Assembly: GCA_910576935.1 (NCBI GenBank)
Contig: CAJTKG010000006.1
Location: forward strand, 1-64,000
Reading direction: 5' to 3'
DNA length: 64,000 bases
Source: an uncultured Muribaculaceae bacterium
Lineage (GTDB): Bacteria; Bacteroidota; Bacteroidia; Bacteroidales; Muribaculaceae
The notes below the pieces were generated by a model. It saw nothing but the letters and a program-made list of their open reading frames with translations. It was not told the DNA's origin and did no database searches. Shown here piece after piece: positions 6,800 to 14,132 of this stretch (within the stretch, counting starts at the first letter, position 1; each line of letters starts with the position of its first letter). Made by a program: the position numbers and the translations under genes.

Positions 6800-6822
6800 T
6801 TAATACTCGTCCTCGTTGAAGA
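6800..6822. repeat. Right attachment-site copy (direct repeat B) in the DUF2795 3' end
   Basis: Identical over 23 bp to 4830-4852. On the minus strand it encodes the last residues LFNEDEY and the TAA stop of the DUF2795 protein, so the gene is kept whole. Confidence 0.65.
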
Positions 6823-7021
6823 GGAAGTCTTCTTTTGAGGGGTAATCGGGCCAGATGTCTTCGATAGATTCGTAGGTGTCGCCTTCGTCTTCGATTTCCT
6901 GGAGGTTTTCGATGACTTCGAGTGGTGCGCCGCTGCGCATTGCGTAATCTATGAGTTCATCCTTGGTGGCGGGCCATGGTGCGTCTTCGAGTTTTGATGC
7001 GAGTTCGAGAGTCCAATACAT
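6800..7021 (-). CDS. DUF2795 small protein (integration target)
   Basis: 73 aa. The core ELASKLEDAPWPATKDELID followed by YAMRSGAPLEVIENLQEIED is typical of DUF2795 proteins of Bacteroidales, which are small, acidic and cytoplasmic with no known reaction. Its 3' end carries one copy of the 23-bp direct repeat of the integrated element. It has its own promoter (7083-7114) inside the intergenic space and 3' end of the adenosyltransferase gene. Confidence 0.85.
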   Translation of the reverse strand: MYWTLELASKLEDAPWPATKDELIDYAMRSGAPLEVIENLQEIEDEGDTYESIEDIWPDYPSKEDFLFNEDEY

Positions 7022-7082
7022 AGTTGTAAGATTTAGCGTTTGTTATTTATCTCCTTTGCGGGATGCTTGTTTTAAAAGTGTG

Positions 7083-7114
7083 CAAAGGTAGTTATTTTCT
7101 TTATACACTAACAA
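7083..7114 (-). promoter_or_regulatory. Promoter of the DUF2795 gene
   Basis: On the minus strand TTG (7112-7114), a 21-bp spacer and TACCTTTG (7083-7090). The start would lie near 7076, giving a leader of about 55 nt. Confidence 0.6.
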
Positions 7115-7665
7115 TTTTTCTCCCAAAATATTTCATCGGCGCCGTTTTTTATGTTTATGGCTCTGGCGAGGACAAAGAGATAGTCGCTAAGCCTGTTGAT
7201 ATATCTGATGATGTTCGGCCTGACGTGGACGGTCGTGTCGAGGGCTACGATGAGGCGTTCGGCCCTACGGGCGACGCAGCGCGCTATGTGGGCGCGGGCG
7301 GCGTCGGTTGAGCCTCCGGGCAGTATGAAGCGGTTGTGGCGAGGAAGTGTGGCGTCGAGACGGTCGATCTCTTTTTCGATCTCTTCGACGGCGCTGTCGG
7401 GCAACGGTTCCGGCTGCCACTCGCTGTCGGCTTCGGTGGCGAGCATTGATCCTATGTCGAAGAGGCGGTTCTGTACATTATACAGAATCTTGCCGGCAAG
7501 AGCCGCGACGGTGTCGGAGCACAGGAGAAGTCCCAGCCACGAGTTGAGTTCGTCGACGGTGCCGTAGGCGTCAAGGCGCCGGTCGGCTTTGGAGACGCGT
7601 GTGCCTCCGACCAATGAGGTTGTGCCGCGGTCGCCGCCGCGGGTATAGACGGTGCTTTTAGTCAT
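7108..7665 (-). CDS. pduO: Cob(I)alamin adenosyltransferase, PduO type
   Basis: 185 aa, family length. It has the N-terminal ATP loop YTRGGDRGTTSLVGGTRVSK and the helix DAYGTVDELNSWLG; the central RHNRFILPGGSTDAARAHIA and CVARRAERLI segments include the conserved Arg residues. It transfers the adenosyl group of ATP to cob(I)alamin to make coenzyme B12. Its likely client in this genome is methylmalonyl-CoA mutase, whose chaperone MeaB is encoded at 55249-56358. The start codon overlaps the end of the upstream LOG-family gene by 8 bp, so the two are probably co-transcribed. Confidence 0.93.
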   Translation of the reverse strand: MTKSTVYTRGGDRGTTSLVGGTRVSKADRRLDAYGTVDELNSWLGLLLCSDTVAALAGKILYNVQNRLFDIGSMLATEADSEWQPEPLPDSAVEEIEKEIDRLDATLPRHNRFILPGGSTDAARAHIARCVARRAERLIVALDTTVHVRPNIIRYINRLSDYLFVLARAINIKNGADEIFWEKNC

Positions 7666-8215
7666 AGTTGTTGTGGATATATAGAAGTCTGTCGAGTTGC
7701 GCTATTGTCTGGGCGGGTGTAGTGGTTGTGATAATGGCCTCGTGACAGGAGTGCCTCATCAGACCTGCGGCGACCATCGTGTCGAGTTGTGCCAGCAGCG
7801 GGTCGAAGATCCCGTCGGGATTATATATAACGATGTGTTTGCCGTTTTGTTTCGTAAAATTGATATAGGCCAATGTTGATGTCAGTTCGTCGAGTGTGCC
7901 GTAGCCGCCGGGCAACACGACAAAGACATCACCCAGAAGTTCCATCGTGGCTTTGCGTTCATTGAGGTCGGCGACAGAGATCTGTATATCGTTAAGCGAC
8001 GATGCCGCGTCGTTGCGTCTCACAGGTACGACACCGACAATATGTGCTCCGGCCTCATGTGCCGCCGCGGCGGTTACGCTCATCAGACCTGCGTTGACGC
8101 CGCCATAAACAAGGGCGGCATCGTGTTCGCCTATCCACCTGCCTATGGCTGCCGCTCCTTCACGCCAGTGTTCGGGCAGCACTTCGGCCGAACTGCAGTA
8201 TACTACCACTCTCAT
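7658..8215 (-). CDS. LOG-family (TIGR00730) nucleoside-5'-monophosphate phosphoribohydrolase
   Basis: 185 aa from the ATG at 8215, which gives the usual family start MRVVVYCSSAEV; an ATG at 8257 would add 14 residues and is possible. The hallmark PGGYGTLDELTSTLAY lies near residue 100, in the Rossmann-like fold shared with lysine-decarboxylase-like LOG proteins. The family cleaves the N-glycosidic bond of AMP or cytokinin ribotides; the natural substrate in gut bacteria is not settled. It overlaps the pduO start, but no functional link is obvious. Confidence 0.88.
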   Translation of the reverse strand: MRVVVYCSSAEVLPEHWREGAAAIGRWIGEHDAALVYGGVNAGLMSVTAAAAHEAGAHIVGVVPVRRNDAASSLNDIQISVADLNERKATMELLGDVFVVLPGGYGTLDELTSTLAYINFTKQNGKHIVIYNPDGIFDPLLAQLDTMVAAGLMRHSCHEAIITTTTPAQTIAQLDRLLYIHNNYD

Positions 8216-8381
8216 CGTCGTGGTGACGATATTGTTCTTAAGTTTGGGATTGCTCATGGTTAAGACAGTTAGCGGCCGTAAAGGTATGGTTTTATTTGTG
8301 AGTGTGAAAACTTTTGGCATAATATTTGTTGTTTATCGCAGAAAACAATTAATTTTACGAATCAAAACCCAATTTCAGATT

Positions 8382-8963
8382 ATGGAAAAAATAGAACCCG
8401 GAAAATATGTCGAGCTTGGCTACGATCTTTATGCCATTGACGCCGACGGTAAAGAAACCTTGATCCATCAGACTACGACCGAGGAGCCTGAGGCCATCAT
8501 CTATGGCGTCACACAGGGTGTTATCCGTCCGCTCGAGGTTGCTCTCGAGGGCCTGGAGGCAGGCGACACCTATGATGTTGTAGCCAAGGCTGACGAAGCA
8601 TTCGGACATCATAACCCCGAGCATGTTGTCGAAGTCGAGCGCGAGGTCTTTGAGGTCGACGGCAAGTTTGACGACGAGCACATCAAAGTCGGCGAGCGCC
8701 TGCCGATGCTCACCGCTGACGGCTATCGCATCGAGGGACTTGTCACCGAAATCACACCGACGCATGTCAGGATGGACTTCAATCATCCGCTTGTCGACCA
8801 CGACGTGCGCCTCAAAGGCAAGGTCATCGTTGTGCGTGACGCCACTCCCGAAGAGCTGCATCCGGCTCACGGCTGCGGCTGTCACGGCGGTTGTGGCGAC
8901 GATTGCGGCTGTGACGACAACTGTGGTTGCGATGATAGCGGCTGCGGTTGCGGCTGTCATTGA
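8382..8963 (+). CDS. slyD: SlyD-like FKBP peptidyl-prolyl isomerase
   Basis: 193 aa from the ATG at 8382; the longer open frame upstream overlaps the LOG gene and is not coding. It has an FKBP half-domain (YGVTQGVIRPLEVALEGLEA), then the IF chaperone insert (EAFGHHNPEHVVEVEREVF) and the FKBP remainder (GNVxxx-like VRLKGKVIVVRDAT). The C-terminal tail is rich in Cys, His and Asp (CGCHGGCGDDCGCDD and so on), as in SlyD, where it binds nickel or other metals. It is a cytoplasmic folding factor and possible metallochaperone. A terminator follows at 8997-9040. Confidence 0.93.
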   Translation: MEKIEPGKYVELGYDLYAIDADGKETLIHQTTTEEPEAIIYGVTQGVIRPLEVALEGLEAGDTYDVVAKADEAFGHHNPEHVVEVEREVFEVDGKFDDEHIKVGERLPMLTADGYRIEGLVTEITPTHVRMDFNHPLVDHDVRLKGKVIVVRDATPEELHPAHGCGCHGGCGDDCGCDDNCGCDDSGCGCGCH

Positions 8964-8996
8964 TTGTCGCCGTCGATAAGGCCGCCGGAACATATC

Positions 8997-9040
8997 GGAG
9001 TCTGCGATTCACTATCTTGAGTCGGCAGACTCCGTTTTTT
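8997..9040 (+). terminator. Intrinsic terminator of slyD
   Basis: GGAGTCTGC (8997-9005) pairs with GCAGACTCC (9025-9033), followed by GTTTTTTG. It lies 33 bp after the stop codon. Confidence 0.85.
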
Positions 9041-9095
9041 GTGTCATGACGTCAGTTTATCGTTATTTTGTAATATGTATGAGCGAAATTCTGTG

Positions 9096-9103
9096 TAATT
9101 TTG
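9096..9103 (+). promoter_or_regulatory. -7 element upstream of the rRNA methyltransferase operon
   Basis: TAATTTTG matches TAnnTTTG and lies 19 bp before the ATG at 9123. A TTTTG at 9066-9070 is the nearest -33 candidate, but its 25-bp spacing is long. Confidence 0.45.
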
Positions 9104-9122
9104 CAGAAACAAAATTGAAATT

Positions 9123-10706
9123 ATGATTACCAGCGATAGATTTGAAATGGTCGCCAAGACTTTTCAGGGCCTCGAAGATGTTCTGGCCGAAGAGTTGCGC
9201 GGTCTCGGCGCCGAAAATGTTGTGTCCGGAAAGCGAATGGTTTCCTTCTCGGGAGACCTCGCGATGCTTTATAAGGCAAATCTTTGTTGCCGCACGGCAC
9301 TGAGGATTCTCAAGCCATTCTATAGATTCACGGCCAAAGATCCCGACGAACTTTATGAGCAGGCCAAAGAATATGACTGGGCGTCGCTGATGACCATTGA
9401 CAAGACTTTCGCCATTGACACGGTGGCGTTCAGCGACGAGTTCAAACACTCGCGTTATGTCACCTATCGTGTCAAAGACGCCATCGTCGACTGGTTTAAA
9501 GACCGTTTTGGCGAAGACAAACGTCCCGGTGTGCGTCTTCAGGACGCTGACGTGCTTATCAACGTTCATATATCGGGCTGCGACGTGACCCTCTCGCTCG
9601 ATTCGTCGGGCGAGTCGCTCCACAAGCGTGGTTACCGGGTGGCCCAGACCGAAGCTCCGATCAACGAGGTGCTTGCCGCCGGCATAATATTGAAAAGCGG
9701 CTGGCGCGGCGATGTGCCATTTGTCGACCCCATGTGCGGCTCGGGCACATTCCTTTGCGAGGCTGCCATGATCGCCGCCAACATAAACCCCGGCGTATAC
9801 CGACGCGGATTCGCTTTCGAACGCTGGCGCGATTTCGACAGCGAGCTTTTCGACAGCATATATAACGATGACTCGGCTGAGCGTGCCATAACCGTCCCGA
9901 TCGTAGGTTGCGACATCTCACCGAAGGCTGTCGACATCGCCGTGCGCAATCTCAAGGGCGCGGGTGTGGCCAAATATGTCGATGTCGCCGTCAGGCCGCT
10001 GTCGGCGTGGACCGAAGCTCCGCAGCCTGCGGGTGTCCTTGTCACCAACCCGCCTTATGGCGAGCGCATCAGCGCCCCTGACATGGATGCCCTATATGAG
10101 CTAATCGGCAGCAAGCTCAAACATGTTTTCACCGGATATCACGCATGGATCATCGGTTACCGCGACGAATATTTCCGCAAGATAGGACTCGCTCCGTCAA
10201 GCCGGACCGAGATGCTCAACGGCTCGCTTGAGTGTGAGCTCCGAGAGTATGTCATCTTCGAGGGCGACCGCAAGTCGTTTGTCGCCGCCGGCGGTAAACT
10301 TAAGGCCGCTTTGCCGTCAGACGATCGCCGTCAGCGCCGTGAAGAGCGCGCCGGTGACAGCCGCCGTCGATCTGACCGTCGCGACGACCGCCGTTTCGGG
10401 CGCAAAGAACGCGACCGCTCCGACGACCGATTTGGCCGTCACACACAGAGCCGTCGCGACGATCGCCGCGAGGATACGCGTGACGTCGGTGCACGTAGCT
10501 TTAGAGGCCGTTTTGACTCTGACAACGGCACAGCCGAAGTTGTCGAACCTGAAAATCCGTTTGCAAAACGTCGCAATCTCCATGCTCTGAAATCTATCAG
10601 CGGCCGCACACCGAAGCTGCCTCCCGTCTCCGGGCCCGTGATGCGTTCGCGAGGCTGGAAAAAACGTCCGGCCGACGATGACAATAACAACAACACTACA
10701 GAATAA
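9123..10706 (+). CDS. THUMP-domain rRNA guanine-N2-methyltransferase (RlmL N-terminal type)
   Basis: 527 aa. An N-terminal ferredoxin-like and THUMP RNA-binding region spans residues 1-165. A Rossmann methyltransferase follows with the SAM site DPMCGSGTFLCEAAMIA (about 203-219) and the catalytic NPPYGERI (about 307-314), typical of base-amino N-methylation. It corresponds to the N-terminal half of E. coli RlmL, which makes m2G2445 in 23S rRNA; the exact site here is inferred from the family. From about residue 400 the tail is disordered and very rich in Arg and Asp (RRSDRRDDRR), probably for RNA contact and lineage specific. purD starts 14 bp downstream, so they form an operon. Confidence 0.88.
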   Translation: MITSDRFEMVAKTFQGLEDVLAEELRGLGAENVVSGKRMVSFSGDLAMLYKANLCCRTALRILKPFYRFTAKDPDELYEQAKEYDWASLMTIDKTFAIDTVAFSDEFKHSRYVTYRVKDAIVDWFKDRFGEDKRPGVRLQDADVLINVHISGCDVTLSLDSSGESLHKRGYRVAQTEAPINEVLAAGIILKSGWRGDVPFVDPMCGSGTFLCEAAMIAANINPGVYRRGFAFERWRDFDSELFDSIYNDDSAERAITVPIVGCDISPKAVDIAVRNLKGAGVAKYVDVAVRPLSAWTEAPQPAGVLVTNPPYGERISAPDMDALYELIGSKLKHVFTGYHAWIIGYRDEYFRKIGLAPSSRTEMLNGSLECELREYVIFEGDRKSFVAAGGKLKAALPSDDRRQRREERAGDSRRRSDRRDDRRFGRKERDRSDDRFGRHTQSRRDDRREDTRDVGARSFRGRFDSDNGTAEVVEPENPFAKRRNLHALKSISGRTPKLPPVSGPVMRSRGWKKRPADDDNNNNTTE

Positions 10707-10720
10707 AATCATATAACCGT

Positions 10721-12001
10721 ATGACCAAGCTCAACATACTACTGCTCGGATCGGGCGGACGCGAGTCGGCACTCGCCTGGAAAATCAGTCAAAGCCCTCG
10801 TACGGGCAAGTTTTACATTGCTCCCGGCAATGGCGGCACAGAGCGCTACGGCGTCAATGTCGAGTTGTCGCCGCTTGATTTCGATGGCATAGGCCGTTTC
10901 GTCGCCGACAATAGCATAGACATGATAGTCGTCGGCAACGAAGACCCGCTTGTCGCCGGCATCTATGATCATTTTGCCGACAGCCCGGTGCTTGTCGTGG
11001 GTCCTTCGAAAGCAGGCGCGGCCCTTGAGGGCAGCAAGGATTTCGCCAAGCACTTTATGGAGCGCCACGCCATACCGACGGCGCGTTACCGCAGTTTCAC
11101 GGCCGCTACGCTCGCCGACGGTAAAGCCTTCCTCGAAACCCTAAGACCGCCGTATGTGCTCAAGGCCGACGGACTCGCAGCCGGCAAAGGAGTCTTGATC
11201 ATCAATGACCTCGACGAAGCCAAAGCTTCGCTTGAAGAGATGCTTTCGGGTATGTTCGGCGCATCGTCGGCGACAGTCGTCATCGAGGAATTCCTTTCGG
11301 GCATCGAGTGCTCGGTGTTTGTCCTCACCGACGGCAACGGTTCATATCGTATACTTCCCGTAGCCAAAGACTATAAGCGCATCGGCGAAGGTGACACGGG
11401 CCTCAACACCGGCGGCATGGGAGCCGTAAGCCCCGTGCCTTTTGCCGACAAGGAGTTTATGGACAAAGTAGAGAGGCGTATAATCCGGCCTACGGTCGAA
11501 GGCCTCAAAGCCGAGGGCATTGTCTATCGCGGCTTTATCTTCCTCGGCCTCATCAATGTCGGAGGCGAGCCTATGGTCATCGAGTATAACGTCAGAATGG
11601 GCGACCCCGAGACAGAGGTAGTCATGCCGCGTCTCGCCTCTGACCTCGTCGACCTTCTCGAGGCTGCCGCCCGAGGCGATCTCGGTGATACACCGGCCGA
11701 CCACGATCCCCGCACGGCTGTAACTGTCATGGCTGTTTCAGGCGGCTATCCCGGCTCTTATGCCAAAGGGCTGCCTGTCACCGGCAATCTCGACCCCGGC
11801 CAAAGCATCCTCTTCCACGCCGGCACGACCCGCGACGCCGACGGACGCCTTGTTACTGCCGGCGGACGTGTCATCGCCGCCACCTCTTATGGCGCCGGCA
11901 TCGCCGATGCTCTGGCAAAGAGCTATGCGGCACTTGAAGATTTAGCCTTCGCCGGCAAATACCTCCGCCGTGACATCGGCCGGGATCTTATGAATCTCTG
12001 A
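10721..12001 (+). CDS. purD: Phosphoribosylamine-glycine ligase
   Basis: 426 aa, family length. It has the N-terminal Rossmann loop LLLGSGGRESALAWK and the PGNGGTERYG segment, then an ATP-grasp domain with LKADGLAAGKGVLI and EEFLSGIECSVFVLTDG, and the metal-binding EYNVRMGDPETEVVMPRL. It joins glycine to 5-phosphoribosylamine with ATP, the second step of purine synthesis. It is the second gene of a run of four closely packed plus-strand genes ending at the terminator at 14062-14108. Confidence 0.96.
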   Translation: MTKLNILLLGSGGRESALAWKISQSPRTGKFYIAPGNGGTERYGVNVELSPLDFDGIGRFVADNSIDMIVVGNEDPLVAGIYDHFADSPVLVVGPSKAGAALEGSKDFAKHFMERHAIPTARYRSFTAATLADGKAFLETLRPPYVLKADGLAAGKGVLIINDLDEAKASLEEMLSGMFGASSATVVIEEFLSGIECSVFVLTDGNGSYRILPVAKDYKRIGEGDTGLNTGGMGAVSPVPFADKEFMDKVERRIIRPTVEGLKAEGIVYRGFIFLGLINVGGEPMVIEYNVRMGDPETEVVMPRLASDLVDLLEAAARGDLGDTPADHDPRTAVTVMAVSGGYPGSYAKGLPVTGNLDPGQSILFHAGTTRDADGRLVTAGGRVIAATSYGAGIADALAKSYAALEDLAFAGKYLRRDIGRDLMNL

Positions 12002-12011
12002 TCACGACAGC

Positions 12012-12992
12012 GTGGACAATGCTGCGATAACACGGTTTCTGCACTCCCGCGGCGGAGCGGCTTTGGCCATCGTGATAATGATTGTCGCCACGTGGCTCGA
12101 CTATCATGCCGGTCGCGTTACATATATCCCCGGCGACAAAGGCTTTGCCGTGCCATCGGCCAACGACTGGATTTCGTCGCCGGTCACCGAAATGATCGTG
12201 AATCTTGTCATCGTAGGACTAATCATTGTTCTGTCGGTATACCTGAACCGGGCTTTCAATGTGTTGAGGGCGATGACGATGCTCTATGTCGTCTTCTTTG
12301 CATTCTTTGAGCTTGCCACACCCAATCTGCTCGCCCAGCTGACAACGTCGACGGTGCTGTGTGCTGTCGTCCTTGCATGTATGGTTCTGCTTTACAGCTG
12401 CTATGGCGACACAGGCCGTATCCGCCGCGTATTTCTTATCTTCTTTTTCCTGTCGGTTGCCGCGGCGTCGCAGTATGCCTTTGTGGTCTATATACCGCTC
12501 TTTCTCCTTGGCTGCGCGCAGATGAAAATCCTGAACCTGCGCACGATAGGTGCCGCCTCGCTCGGCATCGTCACGCCGTGGTGGATACTTCTCGGTTTCG
12601 GCCTCGTCAGCCTTGGCGACTTGCATATACCCAGAGTTGTCAGCATTTTCGACGCCATAAATTTCAACGAGGCCATCGCCCTTGCCGTGACGGTGGGCCT
12701 GACCGTGCTCCTGACCCTGTCGGCATATATGCTCACCTTGCTCAAATCGATGACCTACAACGCCAAATCGCGTTCGTTCGGCAGTTTCATCGCCGTCATG
12801 ACAGCCATGACAATAGTCGCAATGGTCATCGACTACACAAACATCACGGCCTATGTGACATTACTTAATTTCTGTGCCGCATATCAGCTGAGTCATTTCT
12901 TCCTTCTGCATAAAAGTGAAAAATCATACATTGCCGTCACAATCATTCTGGCGATATATTTTGTTTTATATTTATGGAGAACTATCATTTAA
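12012..12992 (+). CDS. Polytopic membrane protein of unknown function
   Basis: 326 aa from a GTG start 10 bp after the purD stop codon; no better ATG lies nearby. I count about eight to ten hydrophobic helices (for example LAIVIMIVATWLDY and VLCAVVLACMVLLYS), joined by short polar loops. There is no signal peptide or known motif. It resembles uncharacterised Bacteroidales inner-membrane proteins found between purine and vitamin genes, perhaps linked to envelope glycan synthesis, but I cannot assign a role. It overlaps pdxB by 19 bp, so the two are co-translated. Confidence 0.75.
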   Translation: MDNAAITRFLHSRGGAALAIVIMIVATWLDYHAGRVTYIPGDKGFAVPSANDWISSPVTEMIVNLVIVGLIIVLSVYLNRAFNVLRAMTMLYVVFFAFFELATPNLLAQLTTSTVLCAVVLACMVLLYSCYGDTGRIRRVFLIFFFLSVAAASQYAFVVYIPLFLLGCAQMKILNLRTIGAASLGIVTPWWILLGFGLVSLGDLHIPRVVSIFDAINFNEAIALAVTVGLTVLLTLSAYMLTLLKSMTYNAKSRSFGSFIAVMTAMTIVAMVIDYTNITAYVTLLNFCAAYQLSHFFLLHKSEKSYIAVTIILAIYFVLYLWRTII

Positions 12993-14002
12993 ACATCATA
13001 ATCGAACGCAATATTCCTTTTATTGCCGGACTCCTCGAGCCCTACGCCGATGTCAGATATCTGGCCGCCGATGAGTTCACTCCCGAGACAGTGGCCGACG
13101 CCGACGGACTTGTTGTCAGGACCCGTACGCGCTGTGACGCCGCTCTGCTCGAAGGTTCGAAAGTCAAATTTATAGCTACAGCGACCATAGGCACAGACCA
13201 TGTCGATCTTGACTGGTGTCACAGCCACGCCATCGCCGTCGTCAATGCCCCCGGCTGTAATGCTCCGGCGGTCGCGCAATATGTCTTCGCCTCGATAATG
13301 CAGCTGATAAACAGACCCGTCAACCAATATAAGATAGGCATTGTCGGCGTAGGCCATGTCGGTTCTATCGTTGAGCGATGGGCCCGCAGCCTCGACATGC
13401 AGGTCATGGTCTGCGATCCGCCGCGTCAGCGCGCCGAAGGCGGCGACGGATGGTCGACACTCGACGAGATCGCCGCCGAGTGTGACATCATCACTTTCCA
13501 TACCCCACTGACACGCGAGGGCGACGACGCCACCTATCATATCGCCGACTCAGCTTTCTTTGCCAAGCTGCGTCGTCAGCCTATAATCATTAATACGGCA
13601 CGTGGCGGCATCACAGACACTCCTGCGCTTATAGACGCCATCGATGACGGCCTTGTAAGTCATGCCGTCATCGACTGCTGGGAGGGCGAGCCTGATATTT
13701 CGCTTGAATTACTCTCGCGCGCCGTCATTGCCACGCCCCATATCGCCGGTTACTCACACGAAGGCAAAGTCAGAGCTACACAGATGACACTCGACGCCCT
13801 CACCGCATTCTTCTATCTGCCGCGCATCAATACATTCGTACGCGCTCCCCATGGCATACCCAAGGCAGTGACCGCCAAGGCTATAATTTCGAGTTATAAC
13901 CCTATGGCAGACACTCGCGCCCTCAAAGCCGATCCGACGGCATTCGAGCAACTGCGCAACGACTACCGCTACCGCACCGAAATCACAGATCCCGCTAAAT
14001 AA
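12974..14002 (+). CDS. pdxB: Erythronate-4-phosphate dehydrogenase
   Basis: 342 aa. This is a D-2-hydroxyacid dehydrogenase with FIATATIGTDHVDLDWC and NAPGCNAPAVAQYV (substrate and catalytic-domain motifs of PdxB), the NAD loop GIVGVGHVGSIVERWA, a conserved TARGG near residue 210 and the catalytic-His segment TPHIAGYSHEGKVRA. It oxidises 4-phosphoerythronate in the DXP-dependent pathway to pyridoxal phosphate. It is shorter at the C-terminus than E. coli PdxB (378 aa), with a shortened dimerisation domain. It is the last gene of the operon, followed by a terminator. Confidence 0.93.
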   Translation: MENYHLNIIIERNIPFIAGLLEPYADVRYLAADEFTPETVADADGLVVRTRTRCDAALLEGSKVKFIATATIGTDHVDLDWCHSHAIAVVNAPGCNAPAVAQYVFASIMQLINRPVNQYKIGIVGVGHVGSIVERWARSLDMQVMVCDPPRQRAEGGDGWSTLDEIAAECDIITFHTPLTREGDDATYHIADSAFFAKLRRQPIIINTARGGITDTPALIDAIDDGLVSHAVIDCWEGEPDISLELLSRAVIATPHIAGYSHEGKVRATQMTLDALTAFFYLPRINTFVRAPHGIPKAVTAKAIISSYNPMADTRALKADPTAFEQLRNDYRYRTEITDPAK

Positions 14003-14061
14003 AAAGCGCCAAAAATTCCATGGCACTTGAGGAGAGCGTCGTCTCGGGCGCTTGTGTTTCG

Positions 14062-14108
14062 CTGAAATAACAAAGGCTACCCTATGCGGATAGCCTTTGT
14101 TGTTTCAG
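14062..14108. terminator. Bidirectional terminator between pdxB and the convergent gene
   Basis: CTGAAATAACAAAGGCTA (14062-14079) pairs with TAGCCTTTGTTGTTTCAG (14091-14108) with one mismatch and an 11-nt loop. It sits between converging genes and can serve both. Confidence 0.75.
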
Positions 14109-14132
14109 GAGTGTGTTAGTTATGTGTCGAGC

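Larger units (their letters stand above)
4830..6822. mobile_element. Mini integrative element with tyrosine recombinase, flanked by 23-bp direct repeats
   Basis: A 23-bp perfect direct repeat (starting TTAATACTCGTCCTCG, ending GTTGAAGA) lies at 4830-4852 and 6800-6822. The right copy is the last codons and stop of the DUF2795 gene, the usual situation when an integrase uses the 3' end of a gene as attachment site and restores it. Between the copies lie only the integrase gene and a truncated rhuM gene. The roughly 1970-bp size suggests a deleted remnant of a larger integrative or mobilisable element. Direction and activity are inference. Confidence 0.65.
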
